Positions 7,813 through 16,181 of a stretch of 64,000 bases of DNA are shown here, in pieces. Position numbers and translations under genes: made by a program. Source of the DNA: Streptomyces sp. QL37 (lineage in GTDB: Bacteria > Actinomycetota > Actinomycetes > Streptomycetales > Streptomycetaceae); the NCBI RefSeq assembly GCF_002941025.1, contig NZ_PTJS01000001.1, forward strand, positions 5,585,472 through 5,649,471, in the 5' to 3' direction. Positions within the stretch are counted from its first letter, which is position 1. Each line of letters begins with the position of its first letter. The notes beneath the pieces are model-generated. The model ran no database searches, was not told the origin of the DNA, and worked only from the letters and a program-made list of their open reading frames with translations.

Positions 7813-8772
7813 TCAGGACCCGCCGTTGATCTTCGCCTCGGTGACCGCGCCGGCCTGGACGCCCCACTTGTCGATGATCTTCCCGTACTCACCGTTCTTG
7901 ATGACCGCGTTCAGGGCCGCCTCGATGGCCTTGGTGAGCTCGTCGTTGCCCTTGGCGACAGCGATGCCGTACGGGGCCGCCTCGACCTGCTCGCCGACCA
8001 GCTGGAAGTCCTTGCCGCCGCCCGAGGTCTTCACCGCGTACGCGGCGACCGGGAAGTCGGAGGAGCCCGCGTCGGCGCCGCCGCCGCGCAGCCGGGTCTG
8101 GGCCTCCAGGTCGTTGTCGAACGCCTGGACGGAGATCTTGCCCTTGCTGCCGCACTTGGCGCTCTCGGCCTTGGCGAGGTCGTGGGAGACCGTGCCCCGC
8201 TGCACGACCAGCTTCCTGCCGCAGAGGTCCGACCAGCTGCTGATGCCCTTGTCGTCGCCCTTCTTGGTGTAGATGGAGACGCCCGCGGTGAAGTAGTCGA
8301 TGAAGTCGACGCCCTCGCCGACCTTCTTCTTCGTCTCGGAGTCGACGCCTTCCTGGCGGTCCTTCGTGTCGGTCATGGCCGACATCGCGAGGTCGTAACG
8401 CTTCGAGCGCAGGCCGGTGAGCAGCGTGTCGAAGGTGCCGTTCTCGAAGACGAACTTCACGCCGAGCTGCTTGCCGAGGGCGTCCCCCAGGTCGGGGTCG
8501 ATGCCGACCGTCTTGCCGGACTCGTCCTTGAACTCGACCGGCGGGTAGGCGATGTCGGATCCGACCTTGATCTCGCCCTTGTCCTTGATGGACTGGGGGA
8601 GGAGGTCGGCGAGCGGCGCCTCCTCGGTGGAGGCCGCGCCCGACTCCTTCTTGCTCGCGCTGTCGGTCTGGTCGCCACAGGCGGTCAGCAGCAGTGTGCC
8701 GGCGACCGCGACTGCGCAGACCGCGGCAATCCGGGACTTCGCGGTCGTGCGACAGAGGGTGCTTGCGGTCAT
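7813..8772 (-). CDS. Amino acid ABC transporter substrate-binding lipoprotein
   Basis: 319 residues. A lipoprotein signal peptide ends in LLLTAC, so Cys would be lipidated and the protein anchored outside the membrane. A Ser/Glu-rich linker is followed by an SBP family 3 domain with KVGSDIAYPPVEF, the DLAMSAMTDT segment and DYFTAGVSIY. GGAGG lies eight bases before the ATG. The ligand is probably a polar amino acid, given the partner genes, but specificity is not readable. First gene of the operon; its promoter lies in the 520-base gap upstream. Confidence 0.94.
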   Translation of the reverse strand: MTASTLCRTTAKSRIAAVCAVAVAGTLLLTACGDQTDSASKKESGAASTEEAPLADLLPQSIKDKGEIKVGSDIAYPPVEFKDESGKTVGIDPDLGDALGKQLGVKFVFENGTFDTLLTGLRSKRYDLAMSAMTDTKDRQEGVDSETKKKVGEGVDFIDYFTAGVSIYTKKGDDKGISSWSDLCGRKLVVQRGTVSHDLAKAESAKCGSKGKISVQAFDNDLEAQTRLRGGGADAGSSDFPVAAYAVKTSGGGKDFQLVGEQVEAAPYGIAVAKGNDELTKAIEAALNAVIKNGEYGKIIDKWGVQAGAVTEAKINGGS

Positions 8773-9293
8773 GATCGAATCCTCCGGCGGTGAGGGAATG
8801 CTGGTGGGGTGGATGCGCACGCACCTTCGAGTGCCGCCACCTCGTGTGATTAGGGCATCTTGCCATTCGGACTCACCCAATCAGGGGGCCGGGCATGTCA
8901 AAATCGGGTAACGGGCGACCCCCGAACCTCAACGGGCCGATACGGCAAGGCCGGACCATCTGCTGGAAAGTGCGTGGCCCTCCGGAGAATCTCCGGTGCG
9001 TCTCGACCTACGGACGGCCTTTGTGGGCCTTAGTGGACTTGTCCAGATATTCGGCTATGAGTCATGTCACCGAGTCGATACCGACTCGTAAGAGGCCCGG
9101 TCCGTCCGGTAAGAAAGACCTTTACACCCCTCATCCGGGGCTCAGGGCGCGTGTGCGGCGCGCCCGCGCGTATGTGTCTCCCCTGCCGGAGCGGTCCAAC
9201 CGCTCAGTGCCGGGAACGTACGCGGTGCCCGCCCACCCCTCCTCAACCAGGAGTGGCCACCCTCAACTGATGAAGACTTAAGGGGTCAACACA
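8773..9293. promoter_or_regulatory. 521-base divergent intergenic region between the ABC operon and malic enzyme
   Basis: No gene is evident. It contains two perfect inverted repeats: CCGGAGA-A-TCTCCGG at 8982-8996, and CGAGTCG-ATAC-CGACTCG at 9071-9088. Either could be an operator or an mRNA hairpin for one of the divergent transcripts. I saw no match to a riboswitch class I know. Confidence 0.4.
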
Positions 9294-10529
<1,236 letters not shown>

Positions 10530-10543
10530 CGCCGTACGGGGCG

Positions 10544-10578
10544 GGGGAGCGGGGTCCGCCGTGCGGGCCCCGCTCCCC
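10544..10578 (+). terminator. Terminator after malic enzyme
   Basis: An 11-bp GC-only-type stem (GGGGAGCGGGG with CCCCGCTCCCC) and a 13-base loop, 14 bases after the malic enzyme stop. Confidence 0.85.
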
Positions 10579-10666
10579 GTTCCTCTCCCGGCGGTGGCGC
10601 GTGCGCGGCGCGTGTCACACTCTCGGACGGTTACGTCACGACGCGTCACGGCCTATCGTCATGGCC

Positions 10667-11632
10667 ATGTTCGCCGCCTACGCCGCACGCATCGACCGTG
10701 ACCAGCCCCTCGACGGCCTTGAGCTGGGCGAACGCCCCTCACCCGAGAGCCGCCCCGGCTGGACCACCGTCCAGGTCAAAGCCGCATCGCTCAACCACCA
10801 CGACCTCTGGTCCCTGCGGGGTGTGGGCCTCGCCGAGGACAAGCTGCCCATGATCCTCGGCTGCGACGCCGCCGGCATCGACCAGGACGGCAACGAGGTC
10901 GTCCTGCACTCCGTCATCGGCCAGACGGGACACGGCGTCGGCCCCGACGAACCGCGCTCCATCCTCACCGAGCGCTACCAGGGCACGTTCGCCGAGCAGG
11001 TCACCGTGCCCAGCTGGAACGTGCTGCCCAAGCCGGCGGAACTCACCTTCGAGCAGGCCGCCTGCCTGCCGACCGCCTGGCTGACCGCGTACCGGATGCT
11101 GTTCACCAACGCCGGTGTACGGCCCGGGGACTCCGTCCTCGTGCAGGGGGCGGGCGGCGGTGTGGCCACCGCCGCGATCGTGCTCGGCAAGGCCGCCGGA
11201 CTCCGGATGTTCGCCACCAGCCGCGACGAGGCCAAGCGCAAGCGGGCAGTCGAACTGGGAGCCGTCGAGGCCTACGAGCCCGGCGCCCGGCTGCCGAAGC
11301 GTGTCGACGCCGTCATCGAGACCGTCGGCGCGGCGACCTGGTCCCACTCGGTCAAGTCGCTGCGGCCCGGCGGCACCCTGGTCATCTCGGGCGCCACCAG
11401 CGGCGACCGGCCCTCGCACGCGGAGCTGACCCGGATCTTCTTCCTGGAACTCAGGATCGTCGGCTCCACGATGGGTTCCAAGGACGAGCTGGAGGACCTG
11501 CTGTCCTTCTGCGCGGCCACCGGGGTGCGGCCCGTGATCGACGAGACCCTGCCGCTGGACCGGGCCCGCGAGGGCTTCGAGCGGCTCGCCGCAGGAGACC
11601 TCTTCGGAAAGATCGTGCTCACCACGTCGTGA
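10667..11632 (+). CDS. Zinc-binding-type alcohol dehydrogenase/quinone oxidoreductase family protein
   Basis: 321-residue medium-chain dehydrogenase/reductase. The N-terminal GroES-like catalytic domain contains AASLNHHDLWSLRGVG and LGCDAAGID. The NADPH-binding domain has the glycine motif VQGAGGGVATAAIVLGK and ATSRDEAKRKRA. The usual catalytic zinc Cys and the four-Cys structural zinc lobe are absent, so it resembles quinone oxidoreductases rather than zinc alcohol dehydrogenases. The start is taken at MFAAYAARID (10667); upstream in-frame codons exist. Its stop overlaps the GNAT start as GTGA. Confidence 0.88.
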   Translation: MFAAYAARIDRDQPLDGLELGERPSPESRPGWTTVQVKAASLNHHDLWSLRGVGLAEDKLPMILGCDAAGIDQDGNEVVLHSVIGQTGHGVGPDEPRSILTERYQGTFAEQVTVPSWNVLPKPAELTFEQAACLPTAWLTAYRMLFTNAGVRPGDSVLVQGAGGGVATAAIVLGKAAGLRMFATSRDEAKRKRAVELGAVEAYEPGARLPKRVDAVIETVGAATWSHSVKSLRPGGTLVISGATSGDRPSHAELTRIFFLELRIVGSTMGSKDELEDLLSFCAATGVRPVIDETLPLDRAREGFERLAAGDLFGKIVLTTS

Positions 11633-12177
11633 AGCGGGAGCTCACGGAACTGCTGACGCCGGAAGGGCTGCTGCTGCGGTCCTGGCGGCCCGACGACGCC
11701 CCGGCGGTGCTCCGCGCGTTCGCGCCGGAGGAGATGTCACGTCAGACGGGACGGCCCGTCACGACCACCGCCGAGGCGCTGGACTGGATCGCGGGCAGGG
11801 AGGGCGAGCGGGCGGCCGGTACCGGATACACGTGGGCCGTCGTCCGTGACGGGGCCGCGCTCGGATCGGTGGCCGTGACGGCGGTGAACCACGCCCACGA
11901 CACCGGCTGGGTCTCCTACTGGACCACCGGGGCGGCCCGCGGCACCGGGGTCGCCACCGCGGGCGTGCGAGCGCTCGCCCGCTGGGCCTTCGAAGGCCTG
12001 GGCCTGCACCGGCTGGAACTCGGGCACCGGACGAACAATCCCGCCTCCTGCGCCGTGGCCCTGCGGGCAGGCTTCGCCGCCGAGGGCATCGAGCGGAAGA
12101 AGCTCCGCTACGGGGAGATCCGGTACGACGTGGAGCGCCATGCGCGGCTGGCCACCGATCATGTCAATCCCGGTTGA
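11629..12177 (+). CDS. GNAT family N-acetyltransferase (RimJ/RimL-like)
   Basis: 182 residues. The N-terminal strand LLLRSWRPDDAPAVLRAF, the central VSYWTTGAARGTGVATAGVRALARWAFE acetyl-CoA-binding helix (bearing the R/Q-x-x-G-x-G/A equivalent), and the closing HRLELGHRTNNPASCAVALRAGF are typical of GNAT enzymes that acetylate protein N-termini or small amines. The GTG start overlaps the oxidoreductase stop, so the two genes are co-translated. The acceptor is unknown. Confidence 0.9.
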   Translation: MKRELTELLTPEGLLLRSWRPDDAPAVLRAFAPEEMSRQTGRPVTTTAEALDWIAGREGERAAGTGYTWAVVRDGAALGSVAVTAVNHAHDTGWVSYWTTGAARGTGVATAGVRALARWAFEGLGLHRLELGHRTNNPASCAVALRAGFAAEGIERKKLRYGEIRYDVERHARLATDHVNPG

Positions 12178-12208
12178 CAGGGGTCGAGTGTCAACATAAG
12201 TTGACATC

Positions 12209-12418
12209 ATGACCGAAGCAACGGATCTCGCCGCGCGTGCCGGCGACCATGACCCCCGCGTCGGGCTGCGGGCGGTGGCAGCGCTGCGAAGGCTGCTCGA
12301 ACAACTCGAAGCCGTCCAGGTGAGGAGCGCCCGCGTCCAGGGCTGGTCGTGGCAGGAGATCGCTGCCGAGCTGGGTGTCAGCAGGCAGGCCGTGCACAAG
12401 AAGTACGGGAGGCATTGA
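12209..12418 (+). CDS. Small helix-turn-helix protein (sigma-region-4-like)
   Basis: 69 residues. The second half, GWSWQEIAAELGVSRQAVHKKYGR, is a helix-turn-helix close to those of sigma factor region 4 and related small regulators. The N-terminal half is helical and charged. The stop overlaps the start of the Clp-N domain gene as TGATG, so the two form a translationally coupled pair. The likely role is DNA-binding partner or regulator of the downstream protein; this is inferred from context. Confidence 0.8.
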   Translation: MTEATDLAARAGDHDPRVGLRAVAALRRLLEQLEAVQVRSARVQGWSWQEIAAELGVSRQAVHKKYGRH

Positions 12419-12990
12419 TGTTCGAGCGATTCACCGTGGGAGCCCGAGCCACCGTGACCGGCGCGGTGACCCACGCCGAGCGGGCCGGAGCGGACTCCGT
12501 CACCGAGGAGCACCTCCTGCTCTCCCTGCTGGACCAGGAGGGCAGTCGGGCGTCCTTCGCCGTCGCCGCCCTCGGACTCACCGACCGGCGCGCCTCCTTG
12601 GAGGACACGCTCCGTGAGGCCCGCCGCCGAGGCGGACTCACCAGGGCCGACGCGGAGGCACTCGCCGGCATCGGTATCGACATCACCGAGATCGTCGCCC
12701 GGGTCGAGGGTGCCCATGGCGAAGGGGTTCTCGCGGGTGATCGCGGGAACCGGCGCTGGTGGTCCGGGCGCCGACCCTTCACGAGTGGTGCCAAGAGCAT
12801 CCTGGAGAAGTCGTTGCGCATCGCCCTCGGCCGGCGTGACCGCTTCATCGGCGAGGAGCACCTGCTGCTGGCCCTCACCGCCTGCCCGGGCGTCGTCGCC
12901 GATGTGCTCGCCGACCACGGTGCCACTTACGCGACGGTGGAACGCGCGCTGTACGGCGACGGGGGGCAGGGTCGGGCCCGGGCGAGCTGA
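12418..12990 (+). CDS. Clp N-terminal domain protein (stand-alone, no ATPase)
   Basis: 190 residues with two Clp-N repeats: residues about 1-75 (FTVGARATVTGAVTHAERAG then VTEEHLLLSLLDQEGS) and about 115-185 (SGAKSILEKSLRIALGRRDRFIGEEHLLLALTACPG). These are the adaptor/substrate-binding repeats found at the front of ClpA/ClpC, but no AAA ATPase module follows. It may bind ClpC adaptors or substrates, or act with the small HTH protein whose gene it overlaps. GGGAGG precedes the ATG. Confidence 0.88.
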   Translation: MFERFTVGARATVTGAVTHAERAGADSVTEEHLLLSLLDQEGSRASFAVAALGLTDRRASLEDTLREARRRGGLTRADAEALAGIGIDITEIVARVEGAHGEGVLAGDRGNRRWWSGRRPFTSGAKSILEKSLRIALGRRDRFIGEEHLLLALTACPGVVADVLADHGATYATVERALYGDGGQGRARAS

Positions 12991-12999
12991 CCCGGCTCC

Positions 13000-13033
13000 A
13001 CGGTCCGGCCGGGGCGCCCTCCGGCCGGACCGT
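13000..13033. terminator. Bidirectional terminator
   Basis: A 13-bp perfect stem (ACGGTCCGGCCGG with its complement) around an 8-base loop, between the convergent Clp-N gene and PadR gene. Confidence 0.88.
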
Positions 13034-13041
13034 GCGCGGGG

Positions 13042-14016
13042 TCAGGGCGCCCCGGAGGAACCCTTCTTCTCATCGGCCGATGAGCGCAGCAGGGAGCCGA
13101 TGCGTGTCGCGGCCGAGGCCAGATGGCCGCGGGCCTCCGACAGTTGCGCCTCGGTGACGCCGTGGTCCCGGGCCGCGTCACGGATGTCGTCCCGGAACCG
13201 GTCCAGCAGGCGGTCCAGATCGCGGGCCGCGTCGCCGGTGGTCGTGGCATCGGCGGCCCACTCGACGTCCGGCTCCTCGGGTGCCGGACGGCTGTACGCC
13301 GGCCAGGCGCCGGTCCTGGCGAAGTTGCCCAGCTGGCCGGTGATCTCGGCCAGCCCGTCCCGCACCCCCGCGGGCCAGTCGCCCCGCGCGAAGTGTTCCT
13401 GCACCTGGCGCGCGGCGTGCTGCATCTGCTCCCGAGCCTTCTCGTGCGCCTCCTGGGCCTGACGGCGGGCCCGGTCCGCGTCCTCACGGGCCTTGCGGGA
13501 CTCGTCCTTCGCCCTGCGGGCCTGTTCCTTCCACTCCTGCTTGGCCTTGCGCAGCTCCTCCTTCGCCGTGCGCCACGCCTCCTTGTCCCCGAAACCGGGG
13601 TCCCAGCCGCTCCTGCCGCCGGAGGTGTGGCGGGACTCGGAGGCCGCCGCGCGCATCTCGCTGCGGAGCTGGCCTGCCGCTCCCCGCACATCGTCACGGA
13701 TCTCGGCAGCCAGTTCGGAGACGGATTCGCGGATCTCCAGCTCCAGATCGGCCAGTTCGCCGCCGCGGCCCGCCAGCTCGGCCCTCCCGGCGTCGGTGAT
13801 GGAGTAGACCTTGCGGCCGCCCTCGGTGGCATGGGTCACCAGGCCCTCGGCCTCCAGCTTGGCCAGCCGCGGATACACGGTGCCCGCCGACGGGGCGTAC
13901 AGCCCCTGGAAGCGCTCCTCCAGGAGCCGGATCACCTCGTACCCATGGCGCGGGGCCTCGTCCAGCAGCTTGAGGAGGTACAGCCGCAGACGGCCGTGAG
14001 CGAATACGGGAGGCAT
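13042..14016 (-). CDS. PadR family transcriptional regulator with long coiled-coil C-terminus
   Basis: 324 residues. The N-terminal winged-helix domain (about 1-85) reads YLLKLLDEAPRHGYEVIRLLEERFQG, then TVYPRLAKLEAEGLV and GRKVYSITDAGRAEL, the PadR signature. The rest is unusually long for the family: a highly charged helical region (about 95-215, rich in K/E/R/A and Q) likely to form a coiled coil, then a C-terminal helical domain. It starts one base after the DUF4097 stop and is in the same operon, a common regulator/DUF4097 arrangement in actinobacteria. Confidence 0.9.
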   Translation of the reverse strand: MPPVFAHGRLRLYLLKLLDEAPRHGYEVIRLLEERFQGLYAPSAGTVYPRLAKLEAEGLVTHATEGGRKVYSITDAGRAELAGRGGELADLELEIRESVSELAAEIRDDVRGAAGQLRSEMRAAASESRHTSGGRSGWDPGFGDKEAWRTAKEELRKAKQEWKEQARRAKDESRKAREDADRARRQAQEAHEKAREQMQHAARQVQEHFARGDWPAGVRDGLAEITGQLGNFARTGAWPAYSRPAPEEPDVEWAADATTTGDAARDLDRLLDRFRDDIRDAARDHGVTEAQLSEARGHLASAATRIGSLLRSSADEKKGSSGAP

Positions 14017-14017
14017 G

Positions 14018-14875
14018 TCAGAGCACCTTTCCGGTCGACTCGGCGCCCTGTGGATGGTCCTGGGCGGGTGGGCGGCGCAACAGGGCGATCGAACCCGAGA
14101 CGGTGGTCGCCTTCAGCTTCCCCGTGCCCGCGCCCAGTGTGCCGGTGATCTTCTTCGCGCCCCACTGGCCGCCCACGCGCAGGTCCTCGAAGGCGTTGGA
14201 GACGGTCCCGCTCGCGGTGTTCGCCTCGACCCTCGCGTCCGCCGGGTGCGGAAGCCGGATGGCGATCTCGCCGGATACCGAGGTCAGCCGGATGTCCGTC
14301 GGCTTCGGCGAGGTGTCGAGGTCCAGGACCATGTGGCCGGTGACGGACTCCGCCCGGACCGAGGTGCCGGCGCCCTCGACGACCGTCAGATCGCCTGACA
14401 CGGACTGGAAGCGGAGGTCTCCGGTGACGGTCTGGGCCTCCAGGCTGCCGGACACCGTCTCGGCCCGGACGACCCCGGAGAGGCCCACCAGGGTGCTGTC
14501 TCCCGAGATGCCGCGCAGCTCCGTGCGGCCCCGGATCCCCGAGACGACCGCCTCGGCTCCGATGACACCGACCTTCACCGCCGCGCCGGCCGGCACCGCC
14601 AGCGAGACCGCGGCGCTGCGGTGGGGCTCCCTGCGGTCGAGCCAGGTCAGAAGGCCCTGCCACGGCAGGTCCTCGTAGGTGACCGTGAGGGTCCCGCCCT
14701 CCAGGGTCACGACCAGAGGGGGCCCCTCGATCCCGGACACCTCCAGCCGGGCGGTCGGTTCGTCGGTGCCGACGACATTGATCATGCCGTCGACGAGGCG
14801 CACGTCGAGTGCTGTCACGGGGTCGTCGAAGGTGAGCTTCCGGGGCTCGGCGACGGTCCACGTCGACTCAGGCAT
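14018..14875 (-). CDS. DUF4097 family beta-helix protein
   Basis: 285 residues of the DUF4097 family: a right-handed beta-helix of short repeats built on the pattern x-V-x-G-D/S-L-x-x-x-x-V-S-G. Examples are AETVSGSLEAQTVTGDLRFQ and DIRLTSVSGEIAI. It has no signal peptide. The function is unproved; members accompany PspC- or PadR-type envelope-stress regulators. The start at 14875 has GGGAGGT seven bases upstream. It is the first gene of the operon with PadR, behind a candidate PadR operator at 14910-14943. Confidence 0.88.
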   Translation of the reverse strand: MPESTWTVAEPRKLTFDDPVTALDVRLVDGMINVVGTDEPTARLEVSGIEGPPLVVTLEGGTLTVTYEDLPWQGLLTWLDRREPHRSAAVSLAVPAGAAVKVGVIGAEAVVSGIRGRTELRGISGDSTLVGLSGVVRAETVSGSLEAQTVTGDLRFQSVSGDLTVVEGAGTSVRAESVTGHMVLDLDTSPKPTDIRLTSVSGEIAIRLPHPADARVEANTASGTVSNAFEDLRVGGQWGAKKITGTLGAGTGKLKATTVSGSIALLRRPPAQDHPQGAESTGKVL

Positions 14876-14909
14876 GGATCTGACCTCCCACTGGGTGGCG
14901 CGACGCAAC

Positions 14910-14943
14910 ATATCGCGTCTTCTTGAGAACACGATATATCGCG
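14910..14943. promoter_or_regulatory. Candidate PadR operator upstream of DUF4097-padR
   Basis: ATATCGCG occurs twice, at 14910-14917 and 14936-14943. The second copy overlaps the perfect palindrome CGATATATCG at 14932-14941. AT-rich palindromes are typical PadR sites and this one lies 35-70 bases before the operon start. Autoregulation by the PadR protein is the natural hypothesis. Confidence 0.5.
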
Positions 14944-15044
14944 GATCGGAGAAGTCAAGGGATGGCCTGAAGGGGGCACGGCGGGAGGGTGTGGGCGGGT
15001 CGCAAATGGTTCATACGCGAGCAAATTGACCTAGCGTGTGGGGC

Positions 15045-15908
15045 ATGACCGCGACATCCGTGGGCGCCCTGCTTCTGTGCCGCGCCGACCCCGAGACCGT
15101 ACGGCCCGTGGCCCATCTCCTGCGGGAGCGCATGCTGCTCGTGCCCGCCGGGGACGGCTGGAGCGTGCTCGTCCCCGAAGGGAAGCCCTGGCGGAAGGAC
15201 ACCCACGAAGGCCACGCAGGAGCAGCGGCCGACGGAGGCGCCGAGCCCGTCGACCGTGTCGTCGGCGGCTGGGCCACCGCCCTCGCCGTGGGCTCCACCT
15301 GGCCGGTGCTCGCCCTGTGGTGGGACGGCGACCGCTCCGGCTACACCCTCGCCTCGGGCTTCCGCCGCCCGGTCGGCTACACCTGGCTCGCCGACGGCAC
15401 CCCGGCCGCCGAGGAGGAAGCCATGCGGACGTCCGCCCTCAGGCTGGGCCTCGACCCCGTCACGGACGTCCAGGCCTTGGAGGTCCTCACCCGCGAGGAT
15501 CCGGGGAGCGACGCCGACGCCCGGCTGCGCGGCCTGCTCGCCGTGCTCACCAGGGCCGGGGTCGGCCTGCCGCCCGGTCTCACACCCGGCGAGCCCGCCG
15601 ACCGGCTGCGTTCGGTCGCGGGGATCCACCCGGAAGCGGAACAGATCGAATGGGCAGGCTGGCGGGACGCCGTGCGCGTCGAACTCGACGCCGTCGAGAG
15701 CGGCAGCCTCGGCCCCTGGATGCTCGGCCCGAGGGCCCGAGCGGTGGCCGCGGCGCAGGTCGCCACGGGTCTGCCGCTGACCCTGTGGGGTGCCCGCCGG
15801 CGCAGCGGAGGCTGGATCGCCGCGGGCCTCGTCCTTCTCGTGCAGGGCGTTCTGGGGCTCGCGTACAACCGCCTCAGGGGCGCGGGCGGCGGGAGCCCCG
15901 GACGGTGA
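15045..15908 (+). CDS. Conserved hypothetical protein with C-terminal membrane segment
   Basis: 287 residues starting MTATSVGALLLCRADPETVRPVA. The body is soluble and acidic, with AVGSTWPVLALWWDGDRSGYTLASGF and a segment WDGDR seen in related Streptomyces hypotheticals. Near the C-terminus one hydrophobic segment (SGGWIAAGLVLLVQGVLGLAY) is followed by a basic tail, suggesting a tail-anchored protein facing the cytoplasm. No function is recognised. The ATG has no strong ribosome site and lies seven bases after TAGCGT, so the mRNA may be leaderless. Its stop abuts the convergent small gene. Confidence 0.75.
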   Translation: MTATSVGALLLCRADPETVRPVAHLLRERMLLVPAGDGWSVLVPEGKPWRKDTHEGHAGAAADGGAEPVDRVVGGWATALAVGSTWPVLALWWDGDRSGYTLASGFRRPVGYTWLADGTPAAEEEAMRTSALRLGLDPVTDVQALEVLTREDPGSDADARLRGLLAVLTRAGVGLPPGLTPGEPADRLRSVAGIHPEAEQIEWAGWRDAVRVELDAVESGSLGPWMLGPRARAVAAAQVATGLPLTLWGARRRSGGWIAAGLVLLVQGVLGLAYNRLRGAGGGSPGR

Positions 15909-16091
15909 CTACTCGTCCTCGTCCTCGTCGTCCAGCCGGGCCAGCCAGGTCGCCAGGCGCTCGACGGGGACCTCGAAGTCGGGGTTGAGGTCGACGAACG
16001 TGCGGAGCTGCTCGGCGAGCCACTCGAAGGTGACCTCCTCCTCGCCGCGCCGCTTCTCCAGTTCCTCGATGCCACGGTCCGTGAAGTACAT
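15909..16091 (-). CDS. Small acidic conserved protein (DUF6104-like)
   Basis: A 60-residue protein, MYFTDRGIEELEKRRG, with WLAEQLRTFVDLNPDFEVPVERLATWLARL and a terminal Asp/Glu run. It is strongly conserved next to the oxoglutarate dehydrogenase gene in Streptomyces in my recollection, where it is named DUF6104. No catalytic motif is visible. A TATTCT hexamer six bases before the ATG and the absence of a ribosome site suggest a leaderless transcript. Confidence 0.8.
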   Translation of the reverse strand: MYFTDRGIEELEKRRGEEEVTFEWLAEQLRTFVDLNPDFEVPVERLATWLARLDDEDEDE

Positions 16092-16122
16092 ACGACCAGA
16101 ATAACGAGGCCGGAAAGCCCGA

Positions 16123-16159
16123 GGGCCCGGCCCCGCGAGATGCTCGCGGGACCGGGCCC
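16123..16159 (-). terminator. Terminator after the oxoglutarate dehydrogenase gene
   Basis: A long GC stem: GGGCCCGG pairs with CCGGGCCC and CCCGCGAG with CTCGCGGG around an ATG triloop, with one mismatched base on each side. It lies 22 bases beyond the stop of the upstream gene on the minus strand. Confidence 0.88.
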
Positions 16160-16181
16160 TTCGATGGCGTACAGCCGCTGA

